Assembly: GCA_964602655.1 (NCBI GenBank)
Contig: CAZRSF010000017.1
Span: 25,785 to 89,784, forward strand
Length of the DNA stretch: 64,000 bases
Direction: 5' to 3'
Source of the DNA: Moduliflexus sp964602655
GTDB taxonomy: Bacteria; Moduliflexota; Moduliflexia; Moduliflexales; Moduliflexaceae
Shown one piece after another: positions 50,957-60,252 of this stretch. How positions within the stretch are numbered: the stretch's first letter is position 1; every line of letters begins with the position of its first letter. The notes beneath the pieces were generated by a model. The model saw only the letters and a list, made by a program, of their open reading frames with translations, did not search any database and was not told the origin of the DNA. The translations under genes were made by a program, and so were the position numbers.

Positions 50957-53611
50957 TTACGCTGACCAGGACTCCACGACCTGAAACACTTTGTCAAGCG
51001 CTTCAGAAAGTTTTTCAGGGGATTTCCCCCCTGCCTGCGCCATATCCGGGCGTCCTCCTCCGCTGCCTCCGATCAAACCGGCAATCTCTTTGACAATATT
51101 GCCTGCATGATATGTCCCGACAAGGTCTTTCGTGACAACGGAAATCAGCGACACGCGCTCGCCGTCTTCCACTGTCGCCAACACCACGATCCCGGAATGA
51201 ATCTTGCTTTTCAATACATCCGCGAAATTTCGCAGCCCTTTCGCGTCAAGATGCTCAACGCGAGCGGCGATGACTTTGATCCCGCGAATCTCTCGCGCCT
51301 GTTCGATCAGCGTATCGGTTTGCAGCGTCGCCAATTTCATTTTCAACCGTTCGACTTCCCGTTCCTGTTCTCTCGATGCGGCCAGCAATTTCTCGATCCG
51401 CGCGCTCACTTCTTCCGGCGATGATTTCAGCAGCGCCGTCGCCCGGCGAAGCTGCTGCTCTTCCTGCTGAATATACGCCAATGCCGTTTCGCCGGTGACG
51501 GCTTCGATGCGGCGCACGCCAGCCGCCACGCTGCTTTCGCCCAGCAGCTTGAACATGCCGATTTCGCCGGTCGCGACCGCATGTGTGCCGCCGCAGAGTT
51601 CCATGCTCAAGCCGGGAATCTGCACCACGCGCACTTTGTCGCCGTATTTATCCTCGAAAAACGCCAACGCGCCCATATCCAACGCTTCATCCAGCCCGAC
51701 TTCCTTTGTTTCCACCGGTGTATTGGTGCGAATACCGTCGTTGACGATGGTTTCGATACGCTGCATCTCGTCCTCGGCAATCGCGGAAAAATGCGCGAAG
51801 TCGAAACGGAAACGCTCCGGTGTGACGAATGAACCGGCCTGTTTTACATGATCGCCTAACACGTCGCGCAGCGCGGCGTGGAGCAAGTGCGTGGTCGTAT
51901 GATTGCGCCGCGTCCGTTTGCGCCGCGCCTCATCTACGCGGATCGTCAGCTTCTGCCCCGCGCGGAGTTCGCCGCGTTCGACGAGCAGATGATGCACGAA
52001 CAACTGCGGCACGGGTTTCGTCGTATTGGTAATCACCGCCGCCGCGCTGCCGTCCGCCGCCGCGATGACGCCCGTATCGCCGATTTGCCCGCCTGATTCG
52101 CCGTAGCATGGCGTCGTGTCGAAAATCACTTCCACGCGATCTCCGGCGACAGCGGAGTTGACAACCTGCTGATCTTTGAGAATGGCGAGAATCGCGGCGT
52201 CATGTTCTTCCAAGCGCTGATAACCGGTAAAACGAGTGGCAGGAATCGAATTCGAGAGGGTTTTGTAAATTTCGGAGATCGCCACCTCGCCCGAACCTTT
52301 CCAGGATTCGCGGGCGCGACTGCGCTGGGCGTTCATTTCCCGGTCGAACGCCTCCATGTCAATCGTCAAATTGTGGTCTTTGGCGACATCTTGCGCCAAA
52401 TCGAGCGGAAAACCGAACGTGTCATATAATTTGAAAATTTCTTTGCCATCCAATGCCGAATTCTGCTGCCGTTCGGTCGCCTCGACCAGCTTGTTCAGCA
52501 AATCCAACCCCTGATTCAGCGTATGCCCGAAGCGGCGCTCTTCGTTCAGCGTCACTTGTACGACATGCTGATAATGGTCGGCGATTTCGCGGTATTCGTC
52601 TTTCATGGCGTCAACCACGACCTGAATCCCTTTATGCAGGAACGGTTCGGTAATGCCGAGCATTTTGCCGTGTCGAGCGGCGCGGCGCATGATGCGGCGC
52701 AACACGTAGCCGCGCCCGTCATTGGCGGGCAGCACGCCGTCGCTGATCAAAAACGTCGTGGAACGCAAATGATCGGCAATGACGCGCATGGACGCGCTAT
52801 CCTGCGGGTTATCGCCGTATGTCTTGCCAGAAATTTCTTCCGTGAATCGCAGCATCGGCGCAAACAGGTCGCTTTCGAAATTGCTGTGTTTGCCCTGCAT
52901 AACGGCAGCCACGCGCTCCAACCCCATGCCGGTGTCAATGCTCGGTTTCGGCAGCGGCGTCAACGTGCCGGAGGCATCGCGGTCGAATTGCATGAACACG
53001 AGGTTCCAAAGTTCGAGATACCGGTCGCAATCGCATTTGCCGATGCCGCAATTGTCTCCGCAGCGCATCTCCTCGCCTTGATCGATCAAAATTTCGGAAC
53101 AGGGGCCGCACGGCCCGGTGTCGCCCATTGACCAGAAGTTATCTTTTTTCCCCATGCGAATAATCCGTTCGACTGGTACGCCGATCATGTTTTTCCAGAG
53201 GTCGAAGGCTTCGTCGTCGTCCTGATAGACCGTCGCCCAGAGGCGATCTTTCGGCAGCCCCAGTCTGCCGGTCAGAAATTCCCAGGCGTACTGAATCGCG
53301 TCTTTTTTAAAATAATCGCCGAAGGAAAAATTGCCCATCATTTCGAAAAACGTATGATGGCGGGCGGTATGCCCGACATTTTCCAGATCGTTATGTTTTC
53401 CGCCAGCCCGAACGCAGCGTTGCGCGGTTGTGGCGCGGGAATAGCCGCGTACATCGTTGCCGAGAAACACATCTTTGAATTGCACCATCCCGGCATTGGT
53501 AAATAATAATGTCGGATCATTCTGTGGAACTAAGGAAGAACTGGGAACGATGGCATGTCCTTTTTCTTCGAAAAACTGTAAAAATTGCTTCCGCAACTCG
53601 CGTCCTGTCAT
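50957..53611 (-). CDS. alaS: Alanyl-tRNA synthetase
   Basis: 884 residues, full length. Class II aminoacylation domain starts MTGRELRKQFLQFFEEKGH with PSSSLVPQNDPTLLFTNAGM; motif 2 has the AQRCVRAGGKHNDLENVG and HHTFFEMMGNFSFGDYFK segments; motif 3 NDGRGYVLRRIMRRAARHG. The editing domain has HTTTHLLHAALR and CGGTHA (zinc-binding His and Cys). The C-Ala domain ends in IAGLIGGSGGGRPDMAQAGG. A Cys-rich CGDNCGIGKCDCDRY insertion lies after GPCSE. A terminator follows. Confidence 0.97.
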   Translation of the reverse strand: MTGRELRKQFLQFFEEKGHAIVPSSSLVPQNDPTLLFTNAGMVQFKDVFLGNDVRGYSRATTAQRCVRAGGKHNDLENVGHTARHHTFFEMMGNFSFGDYFKKDAIQYAWEFLTGRLGLPKDRLWATVYQDDDEAFDLWKNMIGVPVERIIRMGKKDNFWSMGDTGPCGPCSEILIDQGEEMRCGDNCGIGKCDCDRYLELWNLVFMQFDRDASGTLTPLPKPSIDTGMGLERVAAVMQGKHSNFESDLFAPMLRFTEEISGKTYGDNPQDSASMRVIADHLRSTTFLISDGVLPANDGRGYVLRRIMRRAARHGKMLGITEPFLHKGIQVVVDAMKDEYREIADHYQHVVQVTLNEERRFGHTLNQGLDLLNKLVEATERQQNSALDGKEIFKLYDTFGFPLDLAQDVAKDHNLTIDMEAFDREMNAQRSRARESWKGSGEVAISEIYKTLSNSIPATRFTGYQRLEEHDAAILAILKDQQVVNSAVAGDRVEVIFDTTPCYGESGGQIGDTGVIAAADGSAAAVITNTTKPVPQLFVHHLLVERGELRAGQKLTIRVDEARRKRTRRNHTTTHLLHAALRDVLGDHVKQAGSFVTPERFRFDFAHFSAIAEDEMQRIETIVNDGIRTNTPVETKEVGLDEALDMGALAFFEDKYGDKVRVVQIPGLSMELCGGTHAVATGEIGMFKLLGESSVAAGVRRIEAVTGETALAYIQQEEQQLRRATALLKSSPEEVSARIEKLLAASREQEREVERLKMKLATLQTDTLIEQAREIRGIKVIAARVEHLDAKGLRNFADVLKSKIHSGIVVLATVEDGERVSLISVVTKDLVGTYHAGNIVKEIAGLIGGSGGGRPDMAQAGGKSPEKLSEALDKVFQVVESWSA

Positions 53612-53644
53612 AATAATATGACGACGTTATGCAATAGTATAAAC

Positions 53645-53677
53645 GACCCCTGGCAGGGTGCGAAACCCTGCCAGGGG
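53645..53677. repeat. Palindrome, family B variant
   Basis: 14-15-bp arms ACCCCTGGCAGGGT with loop GCGA, between pilT and alaS on the minus strand. Confidence 0.85.
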
Positions 53678-53720
53678 TGGGGTCTATATTCGTGAATAAC
53701 GCCGTCGGCATCTCACAAGG

Positions 53721-54914
53721 TTAAAATTTGGTAAACATGGTACTGTCTGACGATGAATCCGAGGGTTTATTTTCCGACGGAGCTTTGAACACGTTCGCAT
53801 CCGCCTTTTTATCAGCCGCCATTGACTGTACGCTCTCTTCGGTGGACTGAATCCCCTTGACTTTCAACGAGAAATCCGCCGGACGCGTACAATTCAACAC
53901 CGCTTCGTCGTACGTAATCAAATCTTGCCGGAACAAATCCAATAACGCCTGATCGAACGATTGCATCCCGTATTGCGACCGCCCCGCTTCGATATATTCC
54001 GGGATACGGATGGTTTTTTCCGGTTCGATGATGGCCTGCTTGATAATATCGGTCGCGATCATGACTTCGACGGCGGGAACGCGACCCTTGCCGTCTTTTT
54101 TCGGGATCAAACGCATAGACAGCGAGGCTTTTAAGACTTCCGCCAGTTCCAGACGAATCTGGTTTTGCTGATAGGCCGGAAACATGGAAATAATGCGGTT
54201 CACTGTCCCCATCGCGTCCGCCGTATGCAGCGTGCTCATCACGAGATGTCCGGTTTCGGCGGCAGTGATCGCGGTTTCAATCGTCTCGCGGTCACGCATT
54301 TCTCCGACAAGGATAACGTCCGGGTCTTGTCGCAGCGCGCTGCGTAACGCTGTCGCAAACCCTTTGGTATCCGCGCCGACTTCGCGCTGATTGATTAAGG
54401 CGCGTTGATCGCGGTGCATATACTCAATCGGGTCTTCAATCGTGATGACATGCACATCGAGATTCTGATTGATATGTTGAATCATCGCGGCCAACGAGGT
54501 TGTTTTACCGCTGCCGGTGATGCCCGTCACCAGAATCAATCCGCGCGGCTCTAAGGAGAGTTGATTGAGAATCGTGGGCAAACGGAGTTCTTCGACCGTT
54601 TTGATCGTGGTCGGAATGGCGCGAAACACGATCCCGACGCTGCCGCGCTGCAAGAACGCGTTGCAGCGAAATCGCCCTAAGCCGGGAACGCTGTGCGCAA
54701 AATCAATTTCGAAATTATCGTTAAAAATCGTTTTTTGCTTTTTGTTTAAAATCTGAGACGCAACAGCGACCGTATCCTCGCGTTGAAGCCGAGGCATTTC
54801 TTTCAAAATGTGCAAATCGCCATTGATTCGTAATACCGGAGGATTTCCGACTTTCAGATGCAAGTCCGACGCCCCACGTTCTACCATAACTTTCAAAAGG
54901 TCTTGAATATTCAT
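53721..54914 (-). CDS. pilT: Type IV pilus retraction ATPase
   Basis: 397 residues. The hexameric secretion-superfamily ATPase that powers pilus retraction and twitching. Motifs: MVERGASDLHLKVGNPPVLRINGDL (N domain), Walker A VTGITGSGKTTSLAAMI, Asp box ITIEDPIEY, Walker B DPDVILVGEMRDRETI, His box TGHLVMSTLHTADAM, and the retraction-specific AIEPEKT-like/QSFDQALLDLF end. The C-terminal ~50 residues are a Ser/Lys-rich tail that ordinary PilT lacks. ATG 54914 is the start; the frame to 54935 adds no ribosome site. No other pilus gene is in the window. Confidence 0.95.
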   Translation of the reverse strand: MNIQDLLKVMVERGASDLHLKVGNPPVLRINGDLHILKEMPRLQREDTVAVASQILNKKQKTIFNDNFEIDFAHSVPGLGRFRCNAFLQRGSVGIVFRAIPTTIKTVEELRLPTILNQLSLEPRGLILVTGITGSGKTTSLAAMIQHINQNLDVHVITIEDPIEYMHRDQRALINQREVGADTKGFATALRSALRQDPDVILVGEMRDRETIETAITAAETGHLVMSTLHTADAMGTVNRIISMFPAYQQNQIRLELAEVLKASLSMRLIPKKDGKGRVPAVEVMIATDIIKQAIIEPEKTIRIPEYIEAGRSQYGMQSFDQALLDLFRQDLITYDEAVLNCTRPADFSLKVKGIQSTEESVQSMAADKKADANVFKAPSENKPSDSSSDSTMFTKF

Positions 54915-55132
54915 ACGCTCACGAGCGAATGTCAAAAGTCATCACGACTTCCATCATCGCCCCTATTCCCTTGCGATATATCTCGACAATGTTGACAGGA
55001 CGTTATCACCGCCGCCGCCATAACAGATTCGTTCCTATCATGTCGAAGAATTTCTTTGCTGTCAACTGAAAAGACAGTTTTCTGAAGAAAATCAGATTTT
55101 TCTGCCGCTATCGCATTCCTCAATCAGATGTG

Positions 55133-55840
55133 TCAATGTCGGCTCTCGAAAAATGGAAGAAATAATTGTCGAATGCCCCGCAAAATCGTATCAATCCGAT
55201 ACGGAAAATTCATCGCATATACATCAAGCAAAATCACGGCATTCGCAGGCAAATCCGAATGGCTGGCAGACCTGAGGCGATCCGATACTGCCCGGTTCAC
55301 CACATGAATATTCTTATAAATCGCCTCAAGCCCGCTTAAATCGCACGCAACATTTTTTCCCTCCTTTTTCAAAAAATATTGAGAGAGCAAATACATCGAG
55401 GCTGCCCGCCAGATCGTCTCTTCCACGTTCGCAAGCGGAAGATGGAAACGCGCCATCGGCCTGAAAAAATTGGTATGCGGACATCCGCTGTTGGCGATAA
55501 TCAATCCTAATAACGAACTCACCCCTTGCTGCGCGCTGGTGGCCTGGGAAATGACGCGCTCTTTCGTAATAACGTCCATGTAGATGCGCTCATACGACAG
55601 GAGTCGGTCGAACCGGTTGACGACATGTGAAATTTTCGCCGCATACGGACAATAGGCGTGTTCCGCTTCCGTTAACGGGCAGTTCGGACATTGATAAAAC
55701 GACAGCCGCGTCCACTCCGGCAACGGCGAGGGAGACGGCATTTCTACCAGTTCCAGATTCTCGGCGAGTAATTCGAAATGAAAAATTTCCCGCGAACCGT
55801 CAGGGAGAGAAAAACGATATTCGATTGATACCGTATCCAT
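55133..55840 (-). CDS. DUF6901-family protein
   Basis: 235 residues. It opens with a beta-stretch (VSIEYRFSLPDGSREIFHFELL), followed by CPNCPLTEAEHAYCPYAAK (four cysteines, a possible metal or cluster site) and SGCPHTNFFRPMARFHLPLA. The rest is helical. This pattern matches DUF6901, a family of unknown function found in Deltaproteobacteria-like and related genomes. The cysteine spacing CxxC...C plus a later C suggests metal binding, which is inference. It lies 11 bp after a lipoprotein gene, probably one operon. Confidence 0.75.
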   Translation of the reverse strand: MDTVSIEYRFSLPDGSREIFHFELLAENLELVEMPSPSPLPEWTRLSFYQCPNCPLTEAEHAYCPYAAKISHVVNRFDRLLSYERIYMDVITKERVISQATSAQQGVSSLLGLIIANSGCPHTNFFRPMARFHLPLANVEETIWRAASMYLLSQYFLKKEGKNVACDLSGLEAIYKNIHVVNRAVSDRLRSASHSDLPANAVILLDVYAMNFPYRIDTILRGIRQLFLPFFESRH

Positions 55841-55851
55841 AGACAAACCGC

Positions 55852-56454
55852 TTAATAAGGAGAACGGGCGGAGTCCGGAGGACAGACAGACTCGCGCTGC
55901 TTCATGAAAATCGGCGGTGTGGTTGGGTCAAGGACAAAGACATCCGACCAGAAAATTGTTGGAATACTCGGTGTGGCATAGCGAATCACCGGCCCATCGT
56001 CATACAGCCCGACCGCGTCGGCAGCGATTGCGCCGCGTTGCAGCAAAACGTTCTCAAGACGAGCGTCTGAATCCAGCGTGAGCGTGAGACGTACCGGCGT
56101 ATCTGCTTGAAACGCGATATGCGACGGCAGCGACGCGTCTGTTTCGTCCGCGATGCCCGAAAAGAAACCAGTGTCGCTGCTCTGCGTTTCTGTGTAGGTC
56201 AACAGATAGTCTCCCGCTTCAGGAATGTTGACGCATAATAATTCGGCGCGCGCCTGCCACTCGAATTCCTGAGACGCGGCGTCCCCTGCCGCGAAACCGG
56301 ACAGCGGATACGCGCCCCCCGATAAGGGCGAGATCGGCGCTTGTTCGTCATAATCCAGCGTGTTGCATCCCGGATTGACGGCAAGCAGCATCGCAAGCGC
56401 GATCCATTGGAATCGTTTTTGCCAAACACAGGTAGTTCTGTTGATATCGGTCAT
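55852..56454 (-). CDS. Lipoprotein of unknown function
   Basis: 200 residues. Signal RFQWIALAMLLAVNPGC with Cys near residue 30 as lipobox cysteine (the P at -2 is unusual, so processing is less certain). GGAG lies before the ATG with an 11-bp spacer. The mature part has beta-rich segments (ARAELLCVNIPEAGDYLLTYTETQSSDTGFFSGI, VRLTLTLDSDARLENVLL) like small extracytoplasmic beta-sandwiches. Followed by the DUF6901 gene. No family recognised. Confidence 0.7.
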   Translation of the reverse strand: MTDINRTTCVWQKRFQWIALAMLLAVNPGCNTLDYDEQAPISPLSGGAYPLSGFAAGDAASQEFEWQARAELLCVNIPEAGDYLLTYTETQSSDTGFFSGIADETDASLPSHIAFQADTPVRLTLTLDSDARLENVLLQRGAIAADAVGLYDDGPVIRYATPSIPTIFWSDVFVLDPTTPPIFMKQRESVCPPDSARSPY

Positions 56455-56540
56455 AAAGAAAGATTCTCCTCACAACAGAGCGTCTTTTGTCAATTGAAAA
56501 ATGAGGGATTTCTTTCTCATAACCGTGTCATATAGGAGAA

Positions 56541-56711
56541 ATGATGGAAGAGCGTTTACCGAATATTCATCCTGACGAAGTATTAGAAGAAGAGTTTTTA
56601 CAACCGTTGCATATGTCAGCGTCGCGGTTAGCGCAGGCGATCCGGCTGCCGCAACGCCGATTCGAAAAGCAGCTTACGCGAATTGACCATTTTCAGAGGA
56701 TGCCCGGCTGA
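56541..56711 (+). pseudogene. Truncated HigA-like antitoxin
   Basis: 56 codons after AGGAG; ATG 56541 or 56544. ERLPNIHPDEVLEEEFLQPLHMSASRLAQAIRLPQRRF matches the first half of HigA/VapI-type XRE antitoxins (IHPGEVL-EEFL-PL), but the frame then leaves the family (EKQLTRIDHFQRMPG) and stops. The recognition helix and the rest of the domain are missing and no HigB toxin is nearby. It ends at the edge of the AT-rich island, so truncation may be linked to the island boundary. Confidence 0.75.
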
Positions 56712-56712
56712 T

Positions 56713-56874
56713 TTATTTCTCCGCGTCAAGTCCCCACACGCGCCCATTATACGACACGCGGGCGACCGGCCTGCCGTTTTCGGTCAACTCCCCGCCCGAC
56801 CAATTCCCGCCGCCGAGGTCGTACTGTTCGATATAAGCGCGGCAGGCGGCGCTGATTTCTTTGAATTCGATCAC
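56713..56874 (-). pseudogene. Remnant of a host gene at the island edge
   Basis: 53 codons (VIEFKEISAACRAYIEQYDL, then GGGNWSGGELTENGRPVARVS and YNGRVWGLDAEK) with GC-rich codons like the host DNA, ending at TAA 56713. The first codon GTG overlaps the stop of the receiver gene (GTGA). It looks like the 3' end of a longer gene cut by the island; alternatively a coupled small ORF. Confidence 0.5.
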
Positions 56875-58121
56875 AATTTCTTTATATCTGGAATTCCGGC
56901 TCTGCTGTTATGGGAATATAATTTTTGCAGAAAATCGTTTTTGTATGGATCATCAAAACTACAAATAAAACTTAATACAATTTCTTTTCCTTGAAATAAA
57001 AATATATCTTTATACTCCATCTGTTTAGGTGTTTTAGGATATTTTCTCATTTCATTAAATTTATCTAATTTATCTTTGGGAAGAGATTTGGACAATTTAT
57101 CTATCACCTCTTCAGAAAGATACTGTTGTATAATGATTTTGGATTTAAAAATTGCCACAAAATCAATCAGATTATTTTCTATAGATAACGCTGGGAAAAG
57201 ATGCCAGGAAGGTTCTTTGAATTCTTTAATGCTTTTCCTCGCTTCTGATTTTAAGGCTAACTCTTGATTATCGAATTGCTGCAATTCAATAAGTTCAAGA
57301 TATTTCGTGCTGCCTTGTTCAATGTCGCAAGCGGGGGTGATGACAATCCCATATTTAAGAATCTTTCCAGTATCGAATCTTACAATATCGCCATTACGAA
57401 TCATTGTTGCATCTGATTCGTAATAAAGCATTTTATTCAGGATGTATCTTCGTTTTTCATCTTTCCCAATGCTCTTAGCAAAATCTCGCGCATTTCGTAA
57501 AAGTTGCTTCAAATCACCAGTAAATCTGGTATTTTTGACCAACTCTCGATGAATAAGATTTAAGATAAAATCATTACTCCAATCTATATTTTCTTCTTCT
57601 CCAATAAGAAATTTGAGGAGAGCAGCAATATCCTGATTTGGAAGTTGCATTAAATCGAAAAAAACTTTTTCGATTCCGCCTCTGATGACTTGACGATATA
57701 CATTGCTGATTTGGGCTGTTAGCGATTGTTGAAACCATTGAGAAATTTTTTGTTCAAGGATAATTGAAGAGACATTTTCTTTAGAAATTGCAGTAATCAA
57801 TGCTTTCGGGTAAGAAATTTCATCTCTTAAAACGCTTTCATCATAATTTGAAATATGATTTGACCAAATAAAGACGGGAATAAAATATCTGTTTTGCAAA
57901 TGCTTTAAAACTAAGAGACTCAACAAATGGTTCTGTTCTTCTAAATACCAGTCTAAAATAACCACATCAAAGTTGATGCCAGAATCAAGAATTGTAATCG
58001 CGTCATCTTTTGTTCCACAGCAGTGAAGAGTAATCTGGTTTTGTTGAAAGTCTTCACGTAATGTTTCTTCAAAATCAAGATAGTCATCATCAATAAGTAG
58101 CACTCGCTGTACGTTATTCAT
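56871..58121 (-). CDS. Receiver-domain protein of the defence-like operon
   Basis: 416 residues. Residues 1-125 are a receiver: RVLLIDDDYLDFEETL (acidic residues), phospho-acceptor in FDVVILDWYLEEQ (about 57). The usual Thr is replaced by Trp-Ser (FIWSNH). The C-terminal ~290 residues contain no helix-turn-helix that I can see; instead IRNGDIVRFDTGKILKYGIVITPACDIEQGSTKYLELIEL, a block that looks like a small beta-barrel, and a helical stretch before it. An output domain of unknown type. ATG 58121 (GGAG upstream) overlaps the end of the kinase gene by 8 bp. AT-rich codon use. Confidence 0.85.
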   Translation of the reverse strand: MNNVQRVLLIDDDYLDFEETLREDFQQNQITLHCCGTKDDAITILDSGINFDVVILDWYLEEQNHLLSLLVLKHLQNRYFIPVFIWSNHISNYDESVLRDEISYPKALITAISKENVSSIILEQKISQWFQQSLTAQISNVYRQVIRGGIEKVFFDLMQLPNQDIAALLKFLIGEEENIDWSNDFILNLIHRELVKNTRFTGDLKQLLRNARDFAKSIGKDEKRRYILNKMLYYESDATMIRNGDIVRFDTGKILKYGIVITPACDIEQGSTKYLELIELQQFDNQELALKSEARKSIKEFKEPSWHLFPALSIENNLIDFVAIFKSKIIIQQYLSEEVIDKLSKSLPKDKLDKFNEMRKYPKTPKQMEYKDIFLFQGKEIVLSFICSFDDPYKNDFLQKLYSHNSRAGIPDIKKL

Positions 58122-60252
58122 TATGATTCTCCGTAAATGTGATTTTGAACGATGCTCCTTGTAATAAACCGATTTCTGGATAATCATCTTTCGATACAAG
58201 GGCAATATCCCAATTCTTCTCCTCTAAAATTTCTTTAACAATATACAAACCAAGCCCCCGTCCATCCTCAATTTTTGTAGTGAAAAACGGTTCGAAAATT
58301 TTATCTTTATACCGCGAAATCACTCCAGAACCACTATCCGAGACAAACACAGAAGATGTTTTGGCATCAAGAATAATCCGAATACTACGTTTATCCAGTT
58401 CGGATTTACGCGACAACCAGAAAATTGCGTTATCAATCAGATTGTTAAAAATCTGCATACAAGAGCCTTCTCGCATTTTTACGATAAAACTTTCTCCCTG
58501 CATTTCAATCTGAATAGATTCTTTTTCTAACCAACGCTCTTGTAAAGCTATCGTATTTTCAATAATCTTCCGGATCTCTAATTCTTTTTCATTTGCAACC
58601 TTTTTAACGTAAAACATTGGACCTAAAAGACGAATATCATTTCGTAATGCTTCTAAGGAGCTATAGAGCAAATCGAGTTCTTTTTTGATCTTCGGGGATA
58701 ATGGATCAAGAAATTTTTTGAGTCTTCCTAACGCATCAAGAGCGCCACGCACCAGACGAGCAAATTCATGCGTAAATCGTTCAGCGGCTAAACCTGTCCC
58801 TGCAAGACTAAACAATGTCTCTTTTTCCTGTTTCTGTGATTCAAAAGACTCTTTTACTTCTTCCTCAAATGTTGTGATCTCATTCACAGAATTCTCAAGA
58901 ATCGCGGCAACTTTGACATTATTTTCTTTGTGACTTTCTGCAAGCTTATCTGCTAAAGTTGAAAGTTTTGTTTTCGCCTGTTGAAGAGGTTCACTATTAT
59001 AATCCTGTTTTTTTTCTTTTTTCGGCCTATCTGCTAAACGCTCGTGCTCTAACACTTGTATTGTAGCAAGAACAAGCTCTCGAAATTGATGAAATGCAAG
59101 GTTTTCAATTAATCCTTCACGATTGGTCTTATCTTTTAAAAGTTGATTTTCGATCTGGTTGACCTCAATCATGCCAATTATTGTTTTATTGTCAATCTTT
59201 CCTGTCGGATCTTGCACTCTTCTTTTATCCAATTCAAGCCAATCATCACCTCTCTCTCCGTAAGGAAGAATTCGTATTCCATCCCTATAAATACTCACTC
59301 CACACAACTCTTCAATATCTTTTTTAATCACCCCTGATTTTTGCAACCATTCAGGAGATTTATCATAATTATGCAAATTAACAATAAAGCTACCACAAAT
59401 AAGTTCTTCTTGTATTTTGAGGGAATATTCTTTAATTAGATTAATTTGCCCATTTTTTTGAGTTGGTTTATATCCTGGAACAAAAAAATAATATTCAAAC
59501 TCAAGTACACCTTGAGTATCTACTATGCCCCAAAATTTATAATGAGCTTTTTCTAAAATGTCAGAGATTTCAAGGTTTCCATATTTCAGAAATTCTTCTG
59601 GACAATCTTCAATTTTCAAAGTGACATCAAAATCAGTTGCTCCTTTGAATGGACTTTTCATTCTTTTTAAAGTATTAGCAACACGTTTTATATCAGTCTC
59701 AGTCCAATTCGATTTCAAATGAGAAATCTCTAATAATACTCCTGATTCTTCCTGTTGAAATTCTATTAATGATCTTTCTGCATAACCTATTTCAATATCG
59801 TTCAGGTCTTTTCCTTCCACATCAAATTCTTGCCAGTCAATAGAAACTACTAACTCAATATTAGAATCTTTTACTTTAGAAATCAACGTCAGTGTATTTC
59901 CGATCTGTTGAGCTGCAAATCTTCCCACTCCCTTTTCCCCTAATGGAAGCCTACCCAGTAGTGTTCTTTCTTGTTTGGCTTTTTGCTTTTCTTTATGACC
60001 TGAGGCAGGATTCATCCACTTCGTAAGAAAAGTTTCTGTATCCATCCCACAACCATCATCTCTAATAGTGATCTTTGCGCTAGAAGTATTTAACGCAACC
60101 ATACTCACCTGAACAGAGGTTGCATCAGCATCGTAACTATTTTTAACGAGTTCTACAAGCCCAACAGAAGCGTCCTTGATCAGTTGTTCTCCAAGAATCT
60201 GGATTAATCTCGCTTTCGGGGTAAAAGCCTGTTTGCCTGTTTTCATATTCAT
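58114..60252 (-). CDS. Protein with Hsp90-like and histidine-kinase-like ATPase domains
   Basis: 712 residues. N-terminal GHKL domain of Hsp90/MORC type: LVELVKNSYDADA (Glu and Asn of the N box), ITIRDDGCGM, LPLGEKGVGRFAAQ. A ~250-residue middle domain and a coiled coil (about 420-480) follow. The C-terminal ~230 residues are a kinase-like module: possible phospho-His in AAERFTHEFARLVRGALDAL, then IFNNLIDNAIFWL, VFVSDSGSGV, RGLGLYIVKEIL. Two Bergerat-fold ATPases in one protein are unusual. It overlaps the receiver gene by 8 bp, so the receiver is the likely phosphate acceptor. The start codon directly follows the HerA stop (TAAATG). Confidence 0.9.
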   Translation of the reverse strand: MNMKTGKQAFTPKARLIQILGEQLIKDASVGLVELVKNSYDADATSVQVSMVALNTSSAKITIRDDGCGMDTETFLTKWMNPASGHKEKQKAKQERTLLGRLPLGEKGVGRFAAQQIGNTLTLISKVKDSNIELVVSIDWQEFDVEGKDLNDIEIGYAERSLIEFQQEESGVLLEISHLKSNWTETDIKRVANTLKRMKSPFKGATDFDVTLKIEDCPEEFLKYGNLEISDILEKAHYKFWGIVDTQGVLEFEYYFFVPGYKPTQKNGQINLIKEYSLKIQEELICGSFIVNLHNYDKSPEWLQKSGVIKKDIEELCGVSIYRDGIRILPYGERGDDWLELDKRRVQDPTGKIDNKTIIGMIEVNQIENQLLKDKTNREGLIENLAFHQFRELVLATIQVLEHERLADRPKKEKKQDYNSEPLQQAKTKLSTLADKLAESHKENNVKVAAILENSVNEITTFEEEVKESFESQKQEKETLFSLAGTGLAAERFTHEFARLVRGALDALGRLKKFLDPLSPKIKKELDLLYSSLEALRNDIRLLGPMFYVKKVANEKELEIRKIIENTIALQERWLEKESIQIEMQGESFIVKMREGSCMQIFNNLIDNAIFWLSRKSELDKRSIRIILDAKTSSVFVSDSGSGVISRYKDKIFEPFFTTKIEDGRGLGLYIVKEILEEKNWDIALVSKDDYPEIGLLQGASFKITFTENHNE

